A stretch of DNA of 64,000 nt from Sabethes cyaneus (GCF_943734655.1 NC_071355.1:14116768-14180767), one strand, 5' to 3'. Positions 10,939-24,369 are shown, counted from the first letter of the stretch. Made by a program: numbers and translations. The notes: generated by a model from the letters alone, not told the origin.

Positions 10939-12040
10939 TTTAGCATTAAACTTACATTACATTGTACAAAGTTGCTTAGAACGCGTTGTGGTTATCCGAT
11001 TCTCGGTATCACAAGCAAGACAAATCAATCATCATGCAAAACCATCCGTTGCCGCAGAACCGACATCATTTTAGAAGCTGTTTAATTTGAACCATTGAAG
11101 TTAGTACATTTCCAAGCTAAATGAACAATAACGAAAAAGGAATAATTGTCAAAATGGCTAATATTGCGACGGTCTTCATCAAATTCAGTTTGGTTCGAAA
11201 TATACTGAAGAATACTATAATATAATATTGTTTATATCTGCTAATATTTTACAAATAAATTAAATTTAAAAAATGCCTCTGATGTTTCTCTTCAAAGATC
11301 CTATTTTAAGAAGAATGCTCCATGAAAAATTCTTCATTAGTTTGAATATTAAAACAAGGTAAGCAACTTAACTGTTGATTAATTTTTGACGTAGGGCTAC
11401 GTCTTATGGCAAGATTTGGGATAGGGTATCATTTCAAAAAGTTAGAGAAAATGCGAGCGACACGAAAAAATGAAAGATTTTGAGCGCTAATAGCTTAACG
11501 GTTTCCAGATCGATTTTAAATATTTTTGCACCAATCGAGCGGAAAATCTTCTACGCATCCACACCAATAAAGAAAACATCATTTTTGATTTAGCTGAAAC
11601 TTTGCGTAGTTGTTCTCCTTAAAAAATTGTGTCATTTTATCATATCAGGTATTTTTTTAAGTTGTCGACTGCTTTTTCAAAAGAGCCTAACCAAAAATGG
11701 TGCTTATTATTTATTATTCGCCAGCAATGAAACTTTTAGAAAAAGTAGTGTGTATTTGTTACCTTTAACATGTAAATAAAATTTTTTTTAAAAAATGCCA
11801 TGCAAGGTTCAGCTAATTAAAAAATGACAAATTAAAATCGATTAGCGAAACTCATCTAACGGAAACGAACTGCAGAATAACGTTTTCTGTCAAACTTCTG
11901 TCTTGCCTCCCGGTGTTCATTTCTTTTTAAGGACACAAGCGACTAAAATTTTTGGAAAAGTCAAATTTTTTATTTCAGATTTTGATTCTGCAGTCTTTTT
12001 TGTTTATTTTTATACTAATTTTGTAAAGATCCGACGACGG
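10939..12040. other. Intergenic with one repeat copy
   Basis: No gene is recognised. It contains GACGTAGGGCTACGTC at 11388-11403, followed by sequence similar to the repeat at 8271-8540 in the opposite orientation (AATGAAAGATTTTGAGCGCTAATAG). The rest is AT-rich. Confidence 0.45.
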
Positions 12041-12044
12041 GAAG

Positions 12045-12180
12045 TGGCCGTAAAATGATCAAACACATACGCATTCCACTGCGGCGTTGAATAACCTCGC
12101 CGGAATAAGACGCCGCTTCTGTAAAAATACGATTTTCAAATTTTATGTACCTTTTTCTCAGAAACTACACAACGTATTGA
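12045..12180 (+). repeat. Left copy of an inverted repeat pair (partner 17250-17405)
   Basis: The run GCATTCCACTGCGGCGTTG ... GACGCCGCTTCTG ... CTACACAACG is the imperfect reverse complement (about 80% by eye) of 17250-17405. The pair encloses roughly 5 kb of nested elements, so these may be the ends of one large element or two inverted copies of the same repeat. Confidence 0.55.
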
Positions 12181-12732
12181 ATCAATTTTTTTTGGTTTTA
12201 TTGGTAGAAGCTTGGCAGCTTTGTCAACTAAACATAGTTTGAGAAAAAGAAGGAAAAAATATGGCTGAAAAATAAAAATTTGTCTTCATTTTCCCAACCT
12301 GGTGTTTTTGTCTTGACCCTAAAATGAGGTCAGGCAACTTCAACTTTACGCGCCTAAATTTGTTGATGGTTTATGCAAGCTGGGCTCGAACGTCTTATGA
12401 AGCCTTCGGATATAAGGTACCCCGGGGCAAGTGGGACCTAAAAATGCATAGTTACCGTGCCTGCGGGTAATTCCGCGCAGCACATTATTCCGCGCACTTA
12501 TCCTAAAAATCAATTTTTCAACAGTAAATTTCACTAAAACGTCATTAATAAGTATAATATCATGGTATACCATGTTCCTTTAATGTTTTTGTTAAAAACT
12601 TTTCATTGCACGCTGACCAAAACGTGATTTCCGAATGTTTTGTTAACAATTGTTCTAAGCGAAGGTCTAAATTATCGGAAGGTTTTTTTTCGCTCCAAAA
12701 AGTATTTTTTATGGTGAATTTGTGCTACATAG

Positions 12733-13733
12733 GTACCGTTTTGATTCAAACTTAGAACAGTCTCAAACTTCGAACACTTCAGAATAAAATGCTCGTTAGT
12801 TTCGCTACTATGATAAAATATTATGCTTATTGTACACCACCGTGTTCGTTAGAATGTCCTCTATCCGGTGGGGTATGACATTGAACTGTAGGACTCCTTG
12901 TAAGAAATCAGCAGGCGCTGGAAAAAAGTGAGAGCTCAGATTTTAACTTCGTTCGTATACTCTTAGCGTTTCGTGCAAAAATGGCTGTTTTTTCGTTTGC
13001 ATTATTTTACCAATTTTAGAACATTTACCTTCCCACTTCGTGATTATTAGGTAAGTGCAAGGTATATACGTACTAAAGCATAGTTAAAATACAATATTTC
13101 ATGCATTATTTCAAAGATATTAGATAAATAAAAAGTGTTCGAAGTTTGAATCACGTTTTGAGGTGTGATTCAAACTTCGAACACCCACGAATAATATCCG
13201 TTTTTTTCCGGATTTTCCTTCGGGAAAATGAATTATCTGCATTGTAAAGCTGTACAAAGGCAACTTGCTTTAGATGTGGTACATAGAGTTTGAAAATATT
13301 AGCAATTGACTACAGAAGTACGGATTGAAACTAATTATTGTGTGAAAAATTTAAATCATACTGGTAGGTGAATTTAAAAAGACAGTGTTTAGAAAAAGGA
13401 TGAATTTTCACTTATTTATGTTGAATTACACTAAAAACATTAATACTTTTCAAAGTAATACAAGTGTTCGGTGTCTAAGGCTGAAATATTCATGCTTTGA
13501 ATGTCGACCATGAAAGTGTTCGAAGTTTGAATCAAAACCGAACAGCAGTTTTTTAGTGTTTTTCAATGTAAATTAACATTTTATCCTCATTTTTAAAATT
13601 TTAACACGAAAATAATTAAATTGTCATGCTATTAAACCATTTATGGGAGTAGAATAAAGATGTTTTCCAACATTTTTCATTGAAGAAAGTTTCAGCATAG
13701 CTTAAGTGTTCGAAGTTTGAATCAGAACGGTAC
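12733..13733. mobile_element. MITE-like element with GTACCGTT ends
   Basis: It starts GTACCGTTTTGATTCAAACTT and ends AAGTTTGAATCAGAACGGTAC, imperfect inverted repeats flanked by ATAG. The motif GTGTTCGAAGTTTGAATCA recurs inside at 13134 and 13519. At 13133-13187 two copies face each other as an internal hairpin. No transposase is recognised. Confidence 0.6.
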
Positions 13734-14044
13734 ATAGATGTACATTTAACTGTTCTATGGAAATAGTTATGGATAACTCATTTTTCTGTCTGTTTTGTTT
13801 AAAGATTTGTTGTGAGCGGAATTAAGAGCAGATAAATTAGTGTTGTTTATAATTCCGCGCGGATGTAGCAGGATCATATCGGGGAAAAACGGATCGCAGA
13901 ATATGCATTACTCTACAGAAAACTTTGTAGACCCGTTGAAGAAAGTCAAATAAGGTTGTTCAGTACGTAAATATGCGAAAATGACCAAGATTCCGGTCAG
14001 TACTTGACGGAATGAAAAGCACCAAATGCACAGCGATCCAAAAT

Positions 14045-15235
14045 CAGTGAACCAAAACGTTCCCACTAGAGTTTTGAGTAGGAAATCTTGATTTTAGGTC
14101 TGTGGAACCTTTGCAACAGTTTCTTTAGATTAAAAGATCTTTCGTTTGGTGGAATTCAACTTTTGATTAATCCCCCTACAAGTGAAATGAAAAACTCAGT
14201 TTTCTTCAGTTTCAATATAACACACAGATGTGTTCTGCGAAGTTTTAGAGCATATTATTATAAGAAATTTTGCTGAAAACAGTAATCTTCTATCTCTTCA
14301 GCGAAGATAGAAAAATTCTACTTCTTATATATGAATCGTTAAAATCAATTTTTCTATTTTAGCTCTTTTTGTAGTTATTGTATGATTTTTCCATGTTCTG
14401 AGTTGTACAAATAGTAAAAATACACAACTTTGCTAAATATAGTATAACTCTGTGGTTGCTTGTTTAGGAACTGTAGAACTTTTAATATAAAAAAATCCCC
14501 AATTTTGACCCCGAATTACTCGACTATCGGCAGCCGGCAGCTAAGTAATCACATGAACTAGACACTATATGAAAAATGCTACAAAATCCAGAAGGTTTCA
14601 TTCGTAACCGTCTGTCGATACATACTAGTTGAGTAAATCGGGGTCGAAATTGGGTTTTTTTATGTTGAAAATTTTACAGCTCCTAAACAAGCAAAGAAAG
14701 GGATGTGGTATCACAAGAAAAAAATTTCAAGTGGAAAATTTATTCGGGTAATTATAATTAAACTTTCATTTTAACATAGAAGGTAATTTTTGTTATGTTT
14801 TTGGTCGAAATTTGCGTGGCGTACTAAATGGATATCGCCATAGAGGTATACTATATTTGGCATAGTTATGTATTTTTACCATTTGTACGACTTTGTAGAA
14901 CATGAAAAAGTCATACAACAACTACAAAAAGAGCTAAAACAGAGTTTAACGATTTTTTCAATCTTCGGATTTTTTTATCTTCGCTAAAGAGATAGAAGGT
15001 TACTGTTTTGCTGAAAATTTCTTATAATAATATGCTCTAAAACTTTGCAGAACACATCAATGTGTTATATGGAAAATGACGAAAAATAAATTTTTTGTTT
15101 TACTTTTAGGGGGATTAATCAAAAGTTGAATTCCACCAAAGGATAGAGTTTTCAATTTTAAGCAACACTTGCAAAGGTTTCACAAACACTTTTCCTACGT
15201 AAAATTCATGTGCGCACGTTTTTTTAGTTTTGGAC
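14045..15235. mobile_element. Fold-back element with ~420-bp imperfect inverted arms
   Basis: 14045-14465 and 14820-15235 are reverse complements at roughly 80%. Shared blocks include GTGGAATTCAACTTTTGATT / AATCAAAAGTTGAATTCCAC and TAAGAAATTTTGCTGAAAAC / its complement. The centre (14466-14819) is AT-rich and non-coding. A partial third copy lies at 3180-3310. Confidence 0.65.
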
Positions 15236-15674
15236 TAATATGAAATGGCGTAATTTCAGGATCACAAACGAGAATAAAACTCTAAACTATCGAGTTACGC
15301 TAAACGCGTTTAATACCTTTTCAACCATTGAAAATATGTGTGACAGTAAAATAAAAAATCAAATTTTAGTCATCAATATAATTATTATCGCTAAGCTAAT
15401 TTTAAAATGTAGCGATCGTGTAATGTAACTACTGCCTAGAGGCTATTCAAGTAAATTTGTCCAAATATTTTAGCTTGAGCCATTTTCCGGTTTTTATGCA
15501 GTTTTAATCTATTATCGTTGATGAGTGCAGTCCATTTATTATTTAGTTGTTGCCATGTGTTATTATTAGCACTCTTTCTTATTATGCTCCAAGATGTTAT
15601 GTACATGCTTGTTTGTGTTGCTAAGTCTGTTTGTCTATGGTTCCAGTTCCTACCAGAAGTCCGGACCTAAAATG

Positions 15675-16509
<835 letters not shown>

Positions 16510-16602
16510 GCCAAGCTTCTACTAACAAAACAAGAAAAGTTTAGACTAATCTCAAGTTTTTTAGTCTTGACCTTGAAATGTAGTCATACATATATATTTA
16601 CA

Positions 16603-17237
16603 TTTTTTGAAACGATGGTTCTACAATTGATGAAGGGACGGTAGGGGAAAGAAATGAAATTTTTTTTTGTGAAGGAGGGGAAGAGCGGAAAGGAAGGGGG
16701 GGGGTATTGGTAGCTATGCGGCTAACGCGGCTAACACAAGCTGACAGACGAACAACGTCACGTGCAGTACCTTGCAAGTCGTAAGGGCCGGCACAGTGTC
16801 GTCGTCCTGAAAGTCTGAAAGTAAATAGTAGTTAGATTAAAACTTCTCGTTCGGTGGTAATCTGCAATTGATGCAGGAAGCGGCACAATATGTGTCGATA
16901 ACCCAACCAAACGCGTCGCTATTCTTGAGAAGTGGATTTTGCGGTCTCCTTTTGTCCAGCGCCTCAATGGTTCAAAGGTACAAGTACCAGCGAACCACAT
17001 GCCCTGGCGGGTGTTGTGGGTTCGAATCCAGTTATAATTTCAGATTACAGCTTGGTTCGACTCATGCACCTTCCAGCATTGGACAAAAGGTAGGAGTCAA
17101 AATGACTACTTGTCAAGCATAGCTACCAATACCCCCCCCCCTCCTTCCTTTCCGCTCTTCCCCTCCTTCACCAAAAAAAATTTTCATTTCTTTCCCCTAC
17201 CGTCCCTTCATCAATTGTAGAACCATCGTTTCAAAAA
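16603..17237. mobile_element. Fold-back element with ~125-bp near-identical inverted arms
   Basis: 16603-16727 (TTTTTTGAAACGATGGTTC ... GTATTGGTAGCTATG) is the reverse complement of 17113-17237, differing mainly in homopolymer lengths. The arms contain a purine-rich block GAAGGAGGGGAAGAGCGGAA. The 385-bp centre carries a tRNA-like segment, listed next. Confidence 0.75.
16955..17060 (+). repeat. tRNA-like (SINE-type) segment
   Basis: GCGCCTCAATGGTTCAAAGG resembles an RNA polymerase III A box. GGGTTCGAATCCAG at 17027 is a good B box about 50 bp downstream. The fold is not a complete tRNA, so a tRNA-derived SINE head captured in the fold-back element is the likeliest reading. Confidence 0.5.
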
Positions 17238-17249
17238 ATATTAAGAAAA

Positions 17250-17405
17250 GTTTGTTTCGACACGTTGTGTAGCTTCTGAGGAAAAGGTACATAAAGTTTC
17301 AGAATCGTGTTTTTACAGAAGCGGCGTTTTATTCCGTTGAAGTTGTTCAACGCCGCACTGGAATGCTTATGTGTTCGATCGTTTTTCGACCACTTCCCAT
17401 GGTCA
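17250..17405 (-). repeat. Right copy of the inverted repeat pair with 12045-12180
   Basis: It carries CAGAAGCGGCGTTTTATTCC and CAACGCCGCACTGGAATGC, the diverged complement of 12045-12180. A short local duplication, CACTTCCCATGG, occurs at its end. Confidence 0.55.
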
Positions 17406-17419
17406 CTTCCCATGGATTG

Positions 17420-19190
17420 TGTGTTTAAACACTGAACATGTTAGTATTCATTACTTCAGATATCATGACCGATATGAATCGTCAAATATCGAAATCTAGT
17501 AAAAATGCGAGTGCCGCTGATGCACAACTGAATGTCATTACTTGCGAGTAGGTTTTAAACTCTAACAGAAGAAGTTTCAAGTTCATTTTTAGTCTGCGGT
17601 CAACACGCCTTGAATGATTGGCAACTCTGGTCTTTTACAGAGAAAACAGATGTTATTCAATATTACGGCTGTTACGGGTACCTCTTATATACCGTATATA
17701 CAACTATTGTCCGGTCACCAAGCTATTTCTTCAAAAGTATCCAAGACATGTTTAGATCTAGTCAAAGTTAACCCAGCTATATTGTAGATAGACGTCTATT
17801 GAACTAATTGTTGTATCTTGGTGTAACTTGAGGTCATATAACCCATCATGCGTCTTCAAGTTAAAGAACTGGCCACTTTGTCGGTGGATACGGAACTTAC
17901 TCAGTCATTGAGGCTCAAGTACATGATTTAACTTTCATCGTATATTCGGAACTGATTAGGCGAATCCAACCATAATCAATAGCGACATATTGGACATTAT
18001 TGCTTTTCATTTCGCGGTTGTAAACTGACTGGTGCCAAAATTAGGTGCCGGTCTTACGCCCATACTGATTTCCAGTGTTGCAAGCCCGCGCTCGTCTGGT
18101 CTAATTTTCTCACACACGCGTTTTAGTTCTAACGAACACGCCGGCATGAGTATCTCCTACGGACTCTTGCTCTTATTTTTTCATGCACTGCGACCAGTTT
18201 TTGCGAGTGTGTACCGTAACCGCTCCTAATACAGCGCAGCTCCGAACTCTGCGCATTTTTCTTTATATAAGTATTTTTTAACGTTGTGCATAACTATGAT
18301 CATTGCGTTATTTTTTTATAACTGTCTATTGAATATTACGCCATTATTGACAAACGGGCCATAATATTTGAGAGCGAAATAATTTAACGTGATATTGAAA
18401 GTATTTTATATGGCAGAAAACATCGTTGTTAGCACCAACGCTACGATTGTCCGTCTAGAAAATTAACAAATTTATGATCGAAATTCTTTGTAATGATCAT
18501 TTGAACTTCGTTAAATGAAAAAAAAAACCTTACATGTACGCTTCTTTCTAAAACGCTTAAACGGTTTACCTGACTTCGGGTAAAATGAAAATACCAGGTA
18601 AATTGCAGGCGAATTCTCCCTATTTACCGAATTTGTTGCTTTTGCTCCGCTGAAATTAGTTGGGTAAAGGAAACACTTCTGTAATACTGTTAATTCAGAT
18701 TTGAACTCATCTACGGTTTGATCTTCGGTGCCTTGAATGGAAAAATTTGCTGATTTCTTGTTGTGGGTACAATAATTTGGTTTTGAATGTCATAAACCGC
18801 TTATCTATTTATACAGAACAAAAAATCGTTATTCACCTCAATTGAACGATTATGTCGAACACAGGTCTTGAAATTATTTCGTTGGTAAAAATTGCCAGTT
18901 TATTATGTGACATTTAATTTTATTACCGTAATAATCCATGCACAAATTTTCGGGCTTCTTCATCGATATCCGTTATATTTTTAAGCTATTTATTATTTCC
19001 ACCAACAAACCTTAACCGATATTGCATTCTCTGTGTAGAATAACAACAGCGCTAAAAGCAACGATGAAAAATCCACGCACCAGCAACAACAACCTGCAAT
19101 CTCAGCCAAGCAACCAGCTTCGATGTGGATATCTTTCATCTAGTTTCATACTATGACAACTTATTCTCACGCCTCTCTCCTCTGTCCCTA
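17420..19190. other. Long stretch without a recognised gene
   Basis: AT-rich sequence with short ORFs only. At 19039 a good splice-acceptor-like tract (CATTCTCTGTGTAG) precedes an open Gln/Asn-rich stretch of about 33 codons, but no matching donor in phase was found. I do not call it a gene. Confidence 0.35.
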
Positions 19191-19192
19191 GG

Positions 19193-19318
19193 CCAATCTC
19201 ATTTTGCATCGATTTTCCATGTCGCCCCCCCTCCCCCCCCCCTCCCATCGTCATCTCGACACGAAACAGCAAATCCTAGAAAACTATCGCCAGCAAGTCT
19301 CCCACGGCCTGGCATAGG
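19193..19318 (+). other. Possible coding exon (low confidence)
   Basis: After an acceptor-like tract ending TCTGTCCCTAG at 19192, frame 19193 stays open for about 41 codons, with a Pro-rich run and then TKQQILENYRQQVSHGLA before a stop. The composition looks protein-like, but no partner exon in phase was found and no family is recognised. It may equally be part of a GC-richer untranslated or regulatory block that extends to about 19800. Confidence 0.2.
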
Positions 19319-21140
19319 GCGCTCTTTGTGCATCGTCGCTTTTCCGCACGCTTTGCAGCCTCGGTGCGAGCTTTTCTAGCCGTTCGGCTAGTTCGATAGA
19401 TAAAAATTTGCAACAGAGCCTCATGATTCGGTGGATGCATTTCGAGATATTCTCGCAGCAAACCCTCATTCCGACCGGAGGAAAAGTGCATTTCTTGGTG
19501 GGGGGCAAACTGGCCCCAGCTCAGCAGCACAAGCCACCATGGTGGGGGACCGGCGTTGCTACGACACGGTACGATGTCGTGCTGGCTGAACCCGGTTGGC
19601 CTTGGACGGTCTCCGAGCGGTACCGAAGCGGGGCAGACTAGTTTGTGCTTTTCTCTCGTGGAGGTGCCGAGGCAGCAGTTTTACTAGTACAGAGACAACG
19701 ACCGGCTAGAGCCCGGAAGGGTTGATTGGGTTGCGGTAGGGAAAACTATTCGAGACGGGAAATGAGTAAATCTTCCCCAACAGCTCATAGCGATAAAACC
19801 GAAGCTTTTCTTAGCTGCTAGAATCACTTCGGTCGGAGGCTCTCTCGGAGGTTTTTTATGCACTCAGGGAAAACGAACGAACACTCAACGAGCGAAACGA
19901 AAGTACCTACCTACTTGATACTGCTTGTTGCCGTTGCAGCACAGCAACAGTGCAAAACAATTGCAACTGGTTGACATTGAACCGCCCGACGACGGTGCAA
20001 GCCCAAGCAGCCCTCGTTGCGTCACCGTTGTCGGCTGTAACGACGAGGTATGCAATTGATGTCTGGTGTCTTAGCAAAACAGTTTCAGTTCAGCTTCGAG
20101 GGATTAAAGTCGTCGATCTTTTGGGAAAGTAACTGCGAACAAAACTTTTCGTTATTCGAGGTTATAAAGCTTTTCTAAAATTTTGTAAATTTTTCTGCCA
20201 CCACCGTGACGAATTTTGTGGAAAACTGCTTTCAGATATCATTTTTCTTGGAAAATTTACTTCAGAAAAAACTGTTTATGTTACAATAAGTGGTTCAATA
20301 CTTCAATGTCTAAAATTATTGCGGACAAGACTCAATAGTTAAAATTCTTACTTACAAGGTCTTGTCCGCGATTATTTTTGATTTTTTGGTGTGTTGTCTA
20401 AAAAGGGAGGTAGATTTGGTCAACCATCATGGCGAAAGTATCAATAATATATTCGCCAAGATAAGTTTTAAAAATGGTGATTGGACGATGTCAACCTTGA
20501 TTCCGCTGCAAAGAGATTGATGCCCACTGTGCTGAATGGAGACTCGTGATGTAAGATCCTACTTCACTTCCGTCGGCATAATGGATTTCGGGTGGCCATG
20601 AAAAAACTGTAGTACGTGCCAAAGACAATTAATGTCGCTCGACGGAAATCGAACTATTTACTTTGGTGCCGAATCAGCACACCGTGAAAATTCACATACA
20701 GCCTGACGCAATTAAAGCGACATCCATTTAGTACGTCACGCAAATTTTGAACAAATTTAACTACTCCTCCTGCTTGTCCCACATTCTTACATCCCCTCCC
20801 CCAACGCTCCAATAAAAAATACTATCATCCGGGGCGAGATTGGACCAAAAAAGCATATGTTTTTGTACTTTAGCTCAGTATAAACAGAATTTAGGAACTA
20901 AGTTGATTTATAACCTGTCCATATTTGCTAAATTGTTCAATTAACAACTACCGTAGAGATAACCGTAGAGTTAGTTACAATGAAACCTAATTTCACTGAA
21001 AGTGCATGAACTTTGGCACAATCTCACCCCTTCTAGGGGGTGACATTGTACCAAAAGCATAAAGTTAAGGTAAATACCTAAACAATGAGCATTTGCATGT
21101 GTATAAGCAATACACATAAATATCAGTATAAAGTAGTTCA
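19319..21140. other. GC-richer non-coding block, then AT-rich spacer
   Basis: 19319-19800 is clearly more GC-rich than the surroundings, with CpG-containing runs (GGTACGATGTCGTGCTGG, CCGAGCGGTACCGAAGCGG), as in promoter/5' UTR regions of insect genes. No start or gene could be assigned. 19801-21140 is AT-rich; a G/C-poor tract near 20760-20860 contains fragments resembling dispersed 'zinc-poor' repeats of no known family. No ORF has recognisable motifs. Confidence 0.35.
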
Positions 21141-21143
21141 TAT

Positions 21144-22295
21144 GGGGCCATCCATGAACTGAGTGGACTATTAGGGGCAGGGGTCGGCCAAAACAACGCA
21201 TCATACAAAAAATATGAACGAAAATAACCCGGAGAGGTCTGAAATAACTAAAAATGAGTTCGTAGTCAATGGGGAGCCTTTATATAGCCTGTAGCGTTTC
21301 TAGGGTTAACAAGGGAGAGAAGTAGGGAGGACGTGTATCCTAAGAGGGCTTACCTACTTGATCATTTATGTGCCCACGCCCCCCGAGCACTCGCAGGTCG
21401 TCCTCAAGCATTATCCACGTTTCACGCTCGTAGACAACAACTGGTCTAATAAGCGTCTTGTATCAGGATGCACTTTGTATTGTCGTTACCAGTAAGCCAA
21501 GGTAGACAAATTAATCGACTACCTCTAACTCATCGTCGTCGATCGTTACATTACTGCCCAAGCGGCGTCGGTCGGCCTCGATTCTACCGGCCAGCATTTA
21601 CTATGGCTTAAACGCTTTTAACCCAATCTTTTCTGCTTCGTGCTTTAGTCTGATGTACTGTTCAACCACCGCCACAAATGTTCTGCCGATAATATCCATG
21701 TCATCAGCTCAGCAGACGAATTGACTGGATGTTTTGAAGATCATATCATATGCGGCTTTGAAGTCAACGAACTAATGATGCGTGGGAACTCTGTATTCTC
21801 GGTCCTTTTGGAAGAAGTGCCAAGATCGCTCCTGCCGTATCAAGAAGTTCTCTCCACTGTACTCGTTCCTGGGATATTCATCGTCAATTCGTTGAGTGTC
21901 TCGACGCATCCATATAAATCTTACTTACTTTTTACGACTAAATTTTGGGGGCGCCATTTTAAGGGTTTGCGTGTAGCTACAAATGGGCTTGCGCCGGCCC
22001 TGCAAGGAGCTCCTCAGTGGTGTACCCAATCATGCTCTGTAAATTCTAGAAGAATAAGTGAGTCCTGTTCGCACATGTGTGGTTAAAATAAAAAGTTGTC
22101 ATTCAAAAAATTTAACTATTTGTGTAAAAATGCTTCAGTACGCTAATTATACGTATACGTCTCTTAAAATGAAAGCTAAATTACAATTCCTCGAATAAAT
22201 TTTCCATTTGAAATTTTTTTCATGTGGCGTCACACAACTGCATTAACCACCCCCTCCTCTCCCTATAAGCGTGATGTAATTTATGGATGGTCCCT
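21144..22295. mobile_element. DNA element with GGGxCCATCCAT ends, carrying an RTE fragment
   Basis: The left end GGGGCCATCCATGAACT (21144) and right end TTATGGATGGTCCCT (22295) are inverted. The subterminal text CACCCCCTCCTCTCCCTATAAGCGTGATG is the usual inner context of this kind of repeat in insects. The interior holds a reverse-strand RTE fragment. No transposase is seen. Confidence 0.5.
21360..21725 (-). pseudogene. RTE-type reverse transcriptase fragment
   Basis: The reverse strand reads ADDMDIIGRT followed by VEQYIRLKHEAEKIGLK and then an IDDDELEVVD-FVYLG segment with stops and frameshifts. These align in order with FADDVDIITRT, GLKAEAKRIGL and GDEIEVVEEFVYLG of the intact RTE at 46388-49465. 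It is a decayed copy of the RT catalytic core and the region after it. Confidence 0.7.
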
Positions 22296-23136
22296 TTGTA
22301 CCTTAGAATTTTTTGACAAGTTACGCGCGAAACCTATCATCTATCAACATTAACAACAATAATTTGTTTGTGACGCATATGTTGATGTTTTGACTTATAG
22401 TCTTTGAAAAAGATTTTTGTACGAGAAATATTCACAAAAATTTAATATTCTGTTTTACCCACCATAAAATACCTTTCCCTTGTAGGCGTGGTACGATCAC
22501 TTTAACTCAATTTTGATTCATTTCACTGAATCACACATACCACCCAGCTAGCACTAAGTAAAGCTTGGTAAAGTGGACCCAAGTTGATTTTCTGTCGTAT
22601 ACAGGGTGCTCCATCTTTTATGTCGGTATGAAAACATTGAATAACTTTAAGAAAAAACTACAAGGTATACAGCCCTAAGGGTTGTACGAAAGGGTGACGT
22701 AGGACTGTGTCATATAATACTCATTACATTGATAACATGTTTTAATCGATGAAGTAAAACTTTATGTCTGATCATTAGATCAAAGACTAATGCAAACTGC
22801 ATTTATGGCATATGCATATTTGAGTATCTGTGAGTATCATTGTTTGAGTGTTTATTTGTAAAAGAAGAGCGAAATAATCTGATTTAATTCTTCATTGAAT
22901 CAATAGTGGTTTTAAAAAAACCGTTTGAAATTGTTTGGTGGCCCTGAAAAGAACTATGTTTGAGCTGATAGCACTTCTTAAAAATTAGTACTATAATTAC
23001 TGTTGCCAATATATAGATGGATGTCGCTATTCGGTCCTTTAGACTCTAGGATGATGGTTGCCCGCTAATACAGGAGTGATAGGAAATACCAAATTACTGT
23101 AAAGTAGAAATGGATTAGTTTTATCAAAATATTGAC

Positions 23137-23768
23137 CGTCCGTCAGTGCGATCGTGCGATAAATGAGCAGACGGCTATTTTATAGTCACTGGCACTGCTG
23201 TTGCTACTTGTAAGCTAGTGTAGGTGTGGGAGAAACCAGATCGGCTGCTGCTGCTGCTCAAATAAGTATCCGAATGGAACGTTAACCATTTAGAAGGTGT
23301 AGAAAAATCTTTCCATTCTTCGATTACTATAGCTCTTATAAGAACTGTTTAAGACCACAATGGCCTGCTGCTGAATTTGCTGCCCGTCAGTCGATCCGTT
23401 TCCATTTGCCTTCAGTGTTGGTTTGCGATAATTGCCATTGAAACTGCCGCCAAAATGCCATCGGGTATGCCTCGAATCGCCATTAATTGCCGCAAAAGTC
23501 TTTGGATTTGCATCCAATTGCCGGTGTTGCCGCCAAAATGCCATCGTTTTTACCTCCAATTGCTGTCGGTGTTGCCGCCAAATGCCGTTGGTTTCGCCAC
23601 CAATAGCCGTGGATGATAAATACTGACCGTCCGTCAGTGCGATCGTGCGATAAATGAGCAGGCGACGAACCAAGTGTACCATTTTATAGTCACTGGCACT
23701 GTCGCTGCTACTTGTAAGCTAGTGTAGGTGGTGGAGGAAACCATATCGGCTGCTGCTGCTTAAATGAT
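23137..23768. repeat. Two direct ~135-bp repeats flanking a GCCGCCAAAATGCC minisatellite
   Basis: 23137-23269 and 23627-23768 are direct copies (GACCGTCCGTCAGTGCGATC ... GTAAGCTAGTGTAGGTG ... CGGCTGCTGCTGCT), the second with a 20-bp insertion. Between them, variants of TTGCCGCCAAAATGCCATCG recur about four to five times. ORFs across it look like repeat translation. It may be a TRIM-like element or a local duplication. Confidence 0.6.
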
Positions 23769-24369
23769 TGTCCTACACTGATTGAGCAAGCAATCGAACA
23801 ATTTCGCATGTCTGCGATGGGGATAATGCAAAATGTAACGTAAAGTGCATCGTGTGGGATTCGCGTTGGCCATTGCCCGCTGATTCCGCTTGTCTTCGGG
23901 GTCGGTGTTGCTGTCAATAGCTGACACCGATTGGAAAAGGGGTGTGGCTTACAAAGTTGTCTCAAAGATTATCATTTGGGTCCAAATCCTTTGGTGTATC
24001 TAATTGTCGTCCGTGCCTGTGAAGCTAGGCGATCACAAGGGAAATGTATGGGAAAATTCGACCTTAAAACTTTACACACATTTTCACTATTTAGCGTATA
24101 AAAAATTATTATTAATATGTTACTATAAAATTGCTGGACATTTTATCTATCCAACGACATATTAACTATTATGTTTCGTTCAGTAGTATAGTAGCTATTA
24201 GCGTTTGAAATATTTCATTCAAACGTTACACTTCTATTTTTCGTTTTTACAAAGTGCTACCCAGTCCCAGTATAGTAAACAAAGACGTAGTCCTACGTCA
24301 AAACAACCGATTTCTATTAGTTATGCATTTTTATTTATTTTGGTTCCTTAAAATTTTCTTGGTTTAGTT

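Noticed and set aside
16955..17060. Functional tRNA gene
   Set aside because: A and B boxes are recognisable but no complete cloverleaf or acceptor stem could be formed; SINE-type remnant is more likely.
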